Position numbers and translations under genes: made by a program
The notes under the pieces: model-generated
What the model was told of the DNA's origin: nothing
What the model saw: the letters and a program-made list of their open reading frames with translations, nothing else
The model's database searches: none
Assembly: GCA_964533645.1 (NCBI GenBank)
Contig: CAZHMQ010000038.1
Coordinates: 1 to 16,892, forward strand
Direction of reading: 5' to 3'
DNA: 16,892 nucleotides
Origin: JABDBK01 sp964533645
GTDB taxonomy: Bacteria; Pseudomonadota; Gammaproteobacteria; DSM-16500
Shown here: positions 1-7,000 of the stretch, one piece after another
Layout of the letters: each line of letters begins with the position of its first letter
Numbering within the stretch: position 1 is the stretch's first letter

Positions 1-50
1 CGCAGAAAATCGGGGATTTTGGGCCAGCATAGTAGAATTGTAAACAGCCC

Positions 51-88
51 GTAGACTCACCGAGGTGACTCGGTGGGTCTACTTAACC
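51..88. repeat. Dispersed palindromic repeat, copy A
   Basis: The 32 bases at 51-82 form a near-perfect hairpin. The 14-base arms, starting GTAGAC and ending GTCTAC, surround a 4-base loop, with a single T/G wobble position. The motif continues with TTAACC to 88. The reverse complement recurs at 13020-13051 with about one mismatch in 32, so this is a dispersed element and not a chance hairpin. At the other site it separates two convergent genes, which suggests a REP-like or terminator role. Which gene it would terminate here cannot be seen. Confidence 0.7.
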
Positions 89-122
89 AATTTTGTTATA
101 ATTATAACTCATTGTTTTCACT

Positions 123-170
123 GTGGGCGATTAATTAATATGGGGAGCTGCAGAGAAGCAATTCGCCCAC
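123..170. other. Inverted repeat GTGGGCGA...TCGCCCAC
   Basis: Eight-base arms at 123-130 and 163-170 enclose a 32-base AT-rich loop, about 30 bases upstream of the first PmrA-like box. No T-tract follows, so it is unlikely to be a terminator. It could be a regulator site or a remnant of an element end. Its function is unknown, and it is not repeated before the second gene copy. Confidence 0.3.
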
Positions 171-201
171 CCCTGATGCGCCAAAATTAAGATATGGCAT
201 T

Positions 202-218
202 ATTAAGACTTCTTTAAG
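202..218 (+). promoter_or_regulatory. PmrA-like box 1
   Basis: ATTAAG, five bases, then TTTAAG: a direct repeat with 11-base period matching the PmrA consensus YTTAAK-N5-YTTAAK except for the first base. An A/T-rich stretch that could serve as the -10 element (TAAAAATAAT, 228-237) starts about ten bases downstream. The same arrangement precedes three other genes in the window. PmrA is the response regulator that controls Dot/Icm effectors in Legionella and Coxiella; regulation here is inferred. Confidence 0.6.
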
Positions 219-282
219 CTAGTTGTGTAAAAATAATGGCCTATTTAAATAATACTCAACATGTTTAACAACGAGGTAGATT

Positions 283-1764
283 ATGAGTTCTAACAGACCG
301 CTTACCCCAGAAAAAGTAAGGGAACAAATGGAGTGGATGAATAAACCTGAAGAACGCAAACGAGCACAAGAAGCACAAGATGCTCTTGGCGCTTTAAATG
401 AAAGCACACGACCACTTAGTGCAAGCAGCAGCGCGGCATTTGAAGCAAAAGAACAAGAAGAGCAAAAAGTTAACGACAAAGCCATGGCTGACTTGATCAA
501 AGAGGATCTTACAAAAGGAATACCTTCAGAATTGAAGACCAAAGATACTGCGAATGCGCATACCATAAAAAATAAAGTTAATTATATTTCGCATGGTAAC
601 CATATCATTAAGTCCAATCTTCCTCGCCCTGAGCAAGGACCTGGCGCTTGCTTAGCAACATTGCACCCTCAAGTAACAGAGTCGGTGTTATCTCCTTATC
701 TTGGATATGGTCGCGATCATACCAGCTTGTCGACGAGCTGTGTCACGTTATATACACAAACAGAGAAAACTCGCCAAAGGCGCGCATTTCTAGCATACAT
801 ACGAGCGATGCTACATGATCATTACTACGCGGTATCACGCATTCTAGACTCTTATCCGAAGTTTTTATTAGCAAAACCTAAAAACTACGATATGACAGAA
901 ATACAAAGTCATTACACTTGGCTCCGATATCTGCCAAAAGACGAATCGGTGTTTAGCATGGCACAAAAGTTGCAACTGATTGATGTGGTGAGAGCTATAT
1001 TCCCGCATTATCTCAAGGAATTACAAGACGCACAAAACCGCGAGGACAAACCTCGCATAACCGAACTCGAAAATGCATGGGTTATGCAAGTGTCTACTAT
1101 CGAGAAGCAAAAAGCACTACAGGAAAAATACACCGATGAACTTATTTTGCCTGTTATTAAAGCACTGGCAGCAGACACCACTATTCAGGTAGATTGGGCT
1201 CAGAATTCTGAAACAGGACTTTTTGAAGCAACTATCAAGAATGCTAGTGAAGCTACACTTACGGCATTGGAGACATTAAGAGACAAATTATTTAAACCGA
1301 AATCTCTTAAAAAATGCATCGATGTCGATCAATTACTTATCGCGGTGTATAACGCTTATGATACCAAATTTGACACATTCCAAAATTGGGCTGAGCGAGA
1401 TGCTTACGCGGTCTTGGTAATCGGGCTCATCCAAAGTTTAGCAGATCCTAGGCTTGGAAAGATATTTAGTCAAGGTCTTTCTGAGGTGGTTAATAATAAC
1501 AAACAAATAAGTGACCGGGCCCAATTACTCAAACTTGCAGATGGTCGACCCTATTATCGCTCTCGCGAGGATTCGGCACGGGGTTTAGGTTTTACTTTTC
1601 TTTGTAGCATATTCGGCTGGGGCGCGACAGGGGGCGTGGGCGCGGGCCGGTGGCGGAGCCGCGACGTTGAAAAACTATGTCAAGCAAAGGCAACAGAGTG
1701 TGTCGAACTTACGCAGCGAGTACAGCAGCATTGCCGCCAGACGGCAACACAACGCAGTGCGTGA
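283..1764 (+). CDS. Putative effector, twin copy 1 (493 aa, unknown family)
   Basis: I do not recognise the family. The start ATG has GAGG seven bases upstream. Residues 1-85 are charged and low in complexity (Glu, Lys, Gln, Ser, Ala), probably disordered. Residues 100-440 look soluble and mostly helical. From about residue 445 the chain enters a Gly/Arg segment encoded by 1615-1665, which is about 86% G+C against an AT-rich gene. There is no signal peptide. The protein is identical to the downstream twin through residue 273 and then differs at about 29 of 180 positions. Its last ~30 residues are read in a different frame from the homologous DNA of the twin: a 26-base length difference in the GC-rich segment shifts the frame, and a missing T next to the stop restores it, so both end RSA. 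The copy 2 tail reads as a sensible coiled coil, so the tail here is probably the frameshifted one. The PmrA-like box upstream and a terminator downstream suggest a monocistronic, PmrA-controlled secreted effector; this is inference. Confidence 0.82.
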   Translation: MSSNRPLTPEKVREQMEWMNKPEERKRAQEAQDALGALNESTRPLSASSSAAFEAKEQEEQKVNDKAMADLIKEDLTKGIPSELKTKDTANAHTIKNKVNYISHGNHIIKSNLPRPEQGPGACLATLHPQVTESVLSPYLGYGRDHTSLSTSCVTLYTQTEKTRQRRAFLAYIRAMLHDHYYAVSRILDSYPKFLLAKPKNYDMTEIQSHYTWLRYLPKDESVFSMAQKLQLIDVVRAIFPHYLKELQDAQNREDKPRITELENAWVMQVSTIEKQKALQEKYTDELILPVIKALAADTTIQVDWAQNSETGLFEATIKNASEATLTALETLRDKLFKPKSLKKCIDVDQLLIAVYNAYDTKFDTFQNWAERDAYAVLVIGLIQSLADPRLGKIFSQGLSEVVNNNKQISDRAQLLKLADGRPYYRSREDSARGLGFTFLCSIFGWGATGGVGAGRWRSRDVEKLCQAKATECVELTQRVQQHCRQTATQRSA

Positions 1765-1790
1765 TGTCTTGATCGCGTGGGACATAAACA

Positions 1791-1817
1791 AAATTGCGGC
1801 ATATGCCGCAATTTTTT
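1791..1817 (+). terminator. Rho-independent terminator of twin copy 1
   Basis: A perfect 24-base palindrome (1791-1814) with core TTGCGGCATATGCCGCAA is followed by a T-run to 1817. It lies 27 bases after the stop codon and is duplicated with the gene. The A-run on the left arm means it could also work on the minus strand. Confidence 0.85.
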
Positions 1818-1913
1818 CTTCCCAGTATTGAATGATTAAGCAAGCCTTAATATGGATATGTCATTATAGCTTCAGGGGACACTTTCCCTTTGGTAACACA
1901 AAGATATGGCATT

Positions 1914-1930
1914 GTTAAGACTTCTTTAAG
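1914..1930 (+). promoter_or_regulatory. PmrA-like box 2
   Basis: GTTAAG, ACTTC, TTTAAG: same position relative to its gene as box 1. It differs from box 1 in the first base only, and one base of the downstream A-rich stretch is also changed (A to C). It matches YTTAAK-N5-YTTAAK except for the first base. Confidence 0.6.
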
Positions 1931-1994
1931 CTAGTTGTGTCAAAATAATGGCCTATTTAAATAATACTCAACATGTTTAACAACGAGGTAGATT

Positions 1995-3509
1995 ATGAGT
2001 TCTAACAGACCGCTTACCCCAGAAAAAGTAAGGGAACAAATGGAGTGGATGAATAAACCTGAAGAACGCAAACGAGCACAAGAAGCACAAGATGCTCTTG
2101 GCGCTTTAAATGAAAGCACACGACCACTTAGTGCAAGCAGCAGCGCGGCATTTGAAGCAAAAGAACAAGAAGAGCAAAAAGTTAACGACAAAGCCATGGC
2201 TGACTTGATCAAAGAGGATCTTACAAAAGGAATACCTTCAGAATTGAAGACCAAAGATACTGCGAATGCGCATACCATAAAAAATAAAGTTAATTATATT
2301 TCGCATGGTAACCATATCATTAAGTCCAATCTTCCTCGCCCTGAGCAAGGACCTGGCGCTTGCTTAGCAACATTGCACCCTCAAGTAACAGAGTCGGTGT
2401 TATCTCCTTATCTTGGATATGGTCGCGATCATACCAGCTTGTCGACGAGCTGTGTCACGTTATATACACAAACAGAGAAAACTCGCCAAAGGCGCGCATT
2501 TCTAGCATACATACGAGCGATGCTACATGATCATTACTACGCGGTATCACGCATTCTAGACTCTTATCCGAAGTTTTTATTAGCAAAACCTAAAAACTAC
2601 GATATGACAGAAATACAAAGTCATTACACTTGGCTCCGATATCTGCCAAAAGACGAATCGGTGTTTAGCATGGCACAAAAGTTGCAACTGATTGATGTGG
2701 TGAGAGCTATATTCCCGCATTATCTCAAGGAATTACAAGACGCACAAAACCGCGAGGACAAACCTCGCATAACCGAACTCGAAAATGCATGGGTTATGCA
2801 AGTGTCTACTATCGGGAAGCAAAAAGTACTACAGACAAAATACACCAATGAACTTATTTTGCCTGTTATTACAGCACTGGCAGCAGACACCACTATTCAG
2901 GTAGATTGGGCTCAGAACTCTGAAACAGGGCTTTTTGAAGCAACTATTAAGCATGCTAGTGAAGCTACACTTACGGCATTGAAGACATTAAGAGATAAAT
3001 TATTTGAACCGAAAGCTCCTGAAAACTGGATTGATGTCGATCAATTACTTATCGCGGTGTATAACGCTTATGATAACCAATTTGACACATTCCAAACTTC
3101 GGATGGGCTCCAAGCTTACGCGGTCTTGGTAATCGGGCTCATCCAAAGTTTAGCAGATCCTAGGCTTGGAATGATATTTAGTCAAGGTCTTTATGAGGTG
3201 GTTAATAATAACAAAGAAATAAGTCACCGGGCCCAATTATTCAAACTTGCAGATGGTCGACCCTATTATCGCTCTCGCGAGGATTCGACACAGGGTTTAG
3301 GTTTTACTTTTCTTTGTACTATATTCGGTGGCGGGCGGGGGCGGCGTAAGGTTTGCGCGGGGACGTGGGTCGACGCGGGGCAGCCAGGGGATTGTAGCGC
3401 GGTGTTGGAAAACTATCTCAAGCAAGAGCAAAGGCAACAGCGTGTGTCGTACTTATGCAGCGAGTACAGCAGCATTGCCGCCAGACGGCAACACAATCGC
3501 AGTGCGTGA
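1995..3509 (+). CDS. Putative effector, twin copy 2 (504 aa, unknown family)
   Basis: Tandem paralogue of the 283-1764 gene, with the same ribosome binding site (GAGG, seven bases before ATG) and the same start. Residues 1-273 are identical to copy 1. From there on most nucleotide differences change the amino acid: I count about 29 replacements and only about five silent changes before the GC-rich segment. The tail from about residue 470 (ENYLKQEQRQQ onward) is charged and likely helical. It is probably the ancestral reading frame, because the same peptide can be read in a hidden frame of copy 1. The Gly/Arg segment at 3327-3403 is about 75% G+C. No enzymatic motif is evident. A PmrA-like box lies upstream and a strong terminator downstream. 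A role as a secreted effector is inferred only from the promoter and genomic style. Confidence 0.82.
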   Translation: MSSNRPLTPEKVREQMEWMNKPEERKRAQEAQDALGALNESTRPLSASSSAAFEAKEQEEQKVNDKAMADLIKEDLTKGIPSELKTKDTANAHTIKNKVNYISHGNHIIKSNLPRPEQGPGACLATLHPQVTESVLSPYLGYGRDHTSLSTSCVTLYTQTEKTRQRRAFLAYIRAMLHDHYYAVSRILDSYPKFLLAKPKNYDMTEIQSHYTWLRYLPKDESVFSMAQKLQLIDVVRAIFPHYLKELQDAQNREDKPRITELENAWVMQVSTIGKQKVLQTKYTNELILPVITALAADTTIQVDWAQNSETGLFEATIKHASEATLTALKTLRDKLFEPKAPENWIDVDQLLIAVYNAYDNQFDTFQTSDGLQAYAVLVIGLIQSLADPRLGMIFSQGLYEVVNNNKEISHRAQLFKLADGRPYYRSREDSTQGLGFTFLCTIFGGGRGRRKVCAGTWVDAGQPGDCSAVLENYLKQEQRQQRVSYLCSEYSSIAARRQHNRSA

Positions 3510-3758
3510 TGTCTTGATCGCGTGGGACATAAACAAAATTGCGGCATATGCCGCAATTTTTTCTTCCCAGTATTGATCGAGAAACCCTTGTAAAAGTTCG
3601 TTATATTTCCAAGTCTCTGATGCATTTACCCACCATGTCACCCTTCCTTTTTTTGTTGGATGTTTAAATTGCCAGTGAGAACCGTCCGTCGAAACGTGTT
3701 CCCAGTTGTCTTTTTTTATGGCACGAATAATGTCGCGCGATGTTAGGTTCCAATTCAT
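3453..3758 (-). CDS. Orphan HicA-like toxin with aberrant C-terminus
   Basis: The first ~42 residues match the HicA/YcfA mRNA-interferase family: a helix resembling SRDIIRAIKKDNWEHV, then the hallmark GSHWQFKHPTKKG with the catalytic-type His, then GRVT. HicA proteins are usually 60-80 residues and continue with a VPHP-type strand and a short helix. Here the sequence after GRVT is unlike that. After about 60 residues it runs into the tandem duplication boundary (3576) and continues antisense through the effector terminator, giving 101 residues. No hicB antitoxin is next to it. I chose the ATG at 3758 because it sits just after a good promoter; another ATG is at 3776. It is probably a decayed or neutralised toxin, with the C-terminus replaced or diverged. 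It may no longer be functional. Confidence 0.5.
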   Translation of the reverse strand: MNWNLTSRDIIRAIKKDNWEHVSTDGSHWQFKHPTKKGRVTWWVNASETWKYNELLQGFLDQYWEEKIAAYAAILFMSHAIKTSRTAIVLPSGGNAAVLAA

Positions 3759-3765
3759 AACAATG

Positions 3766-3793
3766 AGTATACACACTTTTTTTGTGTAGTCAA
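3766..3793 (-). promoter_or_regulatory. Sigma-70 promoter and operator-like hairpin for the HicA-like gene
   Basis: Read on the minus strand: TTGACT (3788-3793), a 16-base spacer, TATACT (3766-3771). The spacer is an inverted repeat (ACAC, seven A, GTGT), a likely operator for a dimeric repressor such as HicB. The ATG at 3758 begins only eight bases after the -10 element, so the transcript would be nearly leaderless. Confidence 0.6.
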
Positions 3794-3982
3794 TAACTCT
3801 TCGGTTATCTTAGCTCACGATAATGTTCATTATTAAGAATTAAAAATCCAATATTCATTCGAGTCTCCATAAAAGTCTACGAAAATTGTTTTATCTCATT
3901 GAGTTAGCTTGTGCCTGGAAAAACGTTAGCGAGTTGCTATGACCAATTTCATTGCACAAAACATTTACCATTACAAAATTAA
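3794..3982. other. Non-coding stretch upstream of the ankyrin-type gene
   Basis: AT-rich, no open frame of note and no tRNA-like structure that I can see. With 4000-4092 it makes a roughly 300-base intergenic region whose only clear signals are the minus-strand promoter at its left edge and the PmrA-like box at 3983. Confidence 0.5.
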
Positions 3983-3999
3983 GTTAAGATTTCTTTAAG
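3983..3999 (+). promoter_or_regulatory. PmrA-like box 3
   Basis: GTTAAG, ATTTC, TTTAAG, with TAAAAT at 4010-4015, ten bases downstream, as a candidate -10 element. The arrangement is the same as at the other three boxes, although the flanking sequence is unrelated to the duplicated unit. This makes the motif independent evidence and not just a duplicate. Confidence 0.6.
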
Positions 4000-4092
4000 C
4001 CAATACTGATAAAATAACGATCAATTTGTGCTAATTAGCGTGAATTCGATATAAGCATAATGTCGTCACGATCCACTTATGAGATTTGATAT

Positions 4093-7000
4093 ATGAGTTT
4101 TGACAGAGATAATAAAAAACAGGAACCGAAAGAATCGGATCAGCGGAGCAATAATTACGGCCAAGCTGCTTTAGCTTCAAGCGGACATCCACCCATTCAT
4201 TATGCTGAATTATTAAAAGCTACTGCAGAAAGAAGAAAGCGCGCTACTCAGCCACAAAAAGAGACGGAGGATGAGCAAAAACTACGCTCTGTATCACCGA
4301 TTGAGATATCAGTCAGTATTGATAATGAGAGGCAACAAGAAAATAAAGCTCCATCTAAACCACCACTAGAAGTTAATTATTCGCTATATGCACTGGATGC
4401 GTATGAGTATAAGGAATCAGATTTGGAATTGGCTTTCAATGAATTTAGCGTTAATGCTGGCAATGCAGTAATTTTGTATCCTGACTCTGAAGACAACAGC
4501 GCTGGCTCATGCAAATATAAAGCTCGTGTTATTCAACATGGCCAATGGGTTAGAGACAAAGATCAAGCTATTATTGAAGTTTCGATAAGTGCACTTGATT
4601 TGAAAAATAAAGGTTTACTAACAAAAGAAAACACAGAAAATTATGATGAACTTATTAATACGGCATTAGAAAAGGTTGATGCAAAAAGACATTATTTGTT
4701 GTATGTAACAAACGAAAATGAGTCTCAAGTAGCAGTTTACCATAAGCTTAAAGATAAAGCGGGCGGTAGCGTATTTAATGCAGTAATACTTTCTCCTGAT
4801 TCAGATGCATACAAGGCTTCTTTTATTCAAAATGGAGTTTGGGTTAAAGATGCCGATCAAAACATTTTTGAAATCTCTATCGGCAAGCAAGATATAAAAA
4901 ATAAAGGATTGCAAACACAAAAAACCACAGGTAATTATGCGGAACTCATCAATGAAGCATTGGTATATGCAAACTTGCATGTTCCAGAAGATATAAAACA
5001 TCGAGCATTAATGAAATATAGGAATAAACCAGAAACATTAGCTTGGTTACAACACGGTGAGATAAAAGGAGAAATAAAGCCGGTGGAGGAGAAAAAACTT
5101 CACTTATCAGAAACCGATGTATTTTGGACTATTTGCCATTTAGCTAGAAATCAAAATGAACCTGAACTTGTCAAATTGATTGAAGCACATACTTGTATTG
5201 ATGTTTATCAAAATGATTTTACACCTTGCGCTTATCTTGCATTTGAAAATAATGGGATTGTTGTCAATTTTTTAATTGATAATTTTGGTGCAAATTTAAA
5301 TGATGCTGTATATGGTGCTGCAGCAGGCGGACATAAAGAGCTTGTTCTGAATTTGATTGCAAAAGGAGCTCATGTAAATGATGCTGTATGTGGTGCTGCA
5401 AAAGGTGATCATAGAGAACTCGTTGAATACTTAATTACACAAAGAGGAGCTAGCTTAAATCATGCGGTATATGGAGCAGCAAAAGGAGGTCATAACGAAT
5501 TTGTTAAGAATTTACTAACACGAGGAGCTAACATAAATAATGCCGTATTAGGGGCGGGAGAATGCGGCGATATTGAGTTGGTGAATGAGTTAATTACTCA
5601 AGGAGCTAGTATCGATCAAGCAGTATTAGGTGCAGCAACAGGTAACCACAAAGAACTTGTTTATAACCTGATTGACCGAGGGGCTTCATTGAATCAAGCG
5701 GTGCTAGGTGTAGCATTGAGAGGAAATGTCCGTATTGTTAATGATTTAATCGCTAAAGGAGCGAATAAAGATATAGCAGTAAAAGCAGCTTCACGAAGAG
5801 GACATAAAGAACTCGTTGAAAACTTAATCGATCGTGGAGCAAATTTTAATGAGGCTATATCTGGTGCAAAAGAAGGCGGACATGAAGCATTAATCATTTA
5901 TTTAATTAATAAAGTCTGTGCTGGTACTTGTCCAGCTGACTTTCAGCCCTGTGCTAAATTAGCATTCATCAATAATCGAGATGCTATCAATTTTTTAATT
6001 GACGATTTTAAGCATTTAAATGACGCAATATATGGTGCGGCAGCAGGAGGCCACGAAGATCTTGTTGATGATTTAATTGCTAAAGGAGCTAGTTTAAACG
6101 AAGCTGTATCGGGCGCAGCAAGAAGTGGTCATCGATTTCTTGTTGAATATTTAATTGCTCGAGGAGCGAGCTTAGATCATGCGGTATATGGTGCAGCAAA
6201 AGGAGACAAGTTAAAGCTTGTTAAGAATTTAATAACAAGGGGCGCTAATCTAGATAAAGCCGTATCAGGCGCAGCAGAAATAGGAAATGTAGAGCTTGTT
6301 AATGAACTCATTACTCAAGGTGCAAGTGTAGATGCTGCGGCAATGGGTGCGGCAACAGGTGATCAAATAGAACTTCTTAATAGTTTAATCGCACGTGGAG
6401 CATGCTTAAGTGAAGCGGTTTATGGAGCAGCTTTAAGAGGAGATGCTGATCTTGTTAATGATTTGATTCGTAGAGGTGCCAATAAAGATAAAGCTGTTAC
6501 TGGTGCTGCTCGAAGAGGACACAAACAACTTGTTGACAGTTTGCTTGCGGAAGGAGCAAATGTGAATTGGGCTGTAGAAGATGCAGCAGCAGGTGGACAT
6601 AAAAAATTACTAAACTATTTAATTGATAAAAATGCACCGGGATTTCCATACGTTTTAGCTTTTGCCATAAGTGGTGCTGCGCAAGTAGGTAATATCGATT
6701 TAGTTAAAAAACTTATTCCACGCGGAGCTCATTTAAGTAAATGGACTCTTATAGACATGGGTCTTGCCTCAGCTGCAAGGCATGGACATGTAAAACTGGT
6801 TATGTATTTGTTAACGCAAGAACCAGACGATATAGGTAGAGCTATAAGTAGCGCTGCTATGAATGGTCATCAACAACTCGCGGATTATTTATTTAATAAA
6901 TACTCTGAATACAGAGGTGATGTTATTTATGGAGCTGCTTGTCATAAAAACATGAGGTTGGTTGAACATTTGGTTAATAAGGATAAATTTAGACCTTTTA

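Larger units (their letters stand above)
1..189. other. Non-coding left edge
   Basis: I see no credible gene here. The stretch holds a short hairpin at 7-21 (AAAATC, GGG, GATTTT), the palindromic repeat at 51-88, and an inverted repeat at 123-170. It could be the 3' flank of a gene lying to the left plus the upstream region of the first putative effector. Confidence 0.5.
190..1831 (+). repeat. Tandem duplication unit 1 (box, gene, terminator)
   Basis: This stretch of about 1.64 kb is repeated at 1902-3576. Both units begin at AGATATGGCATT just upstream of a PmrA-like box and end at CCCAGTATTGA just after the terminator. A unique spacer of about 70 bases (1832-1901) separates them. The offset is exactly 1712 bases from the box through the first 273 codons. 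There are only two differences upstream of the start codon and none that I see in the first 820 bases of coding sequence. Divergence begins abruptly near 1103. Confidence 0.93.
1902..3576 (+). repeat. Tandem duplication unit 2
   Basis: Second copy of the 190-1831 unit. It is 33 bases longer because of a 26-base longer GC-rich segment, a 6-base in-frame insertion (GAGCAA) and one extra T just before the stop. Its right boundary at 3576 falls at the 3' side of the minus-strand HicA-like gene, which suggests that the duplication event or an insertion disturbed that gene. Confidence 0.93.

Noticed and set aside
219..566. Minus-strand open frame across the start of twin copy 1 (and again at 1940-2278)
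   Set aside because: It lies antisense to the effector gene, has no family resemblance, and exists twice only because the DNA is duplicated.
3328..3576. 82-codon frame over the tail of twin copy 2, ending after the terminator
   Set aside because: It is the out-of-frame reading of the copy 2 tail and terminator; useful only as a witness of the frameshift history, not as a gene.
5194..6640. Regular 78-base periodicity considered as a CRISPR or DNA satellite
   Set aside because: The period is a multiple of three, the frame is open throughout and the conservation is at protein level; there are no identical repeats with unique spacers.
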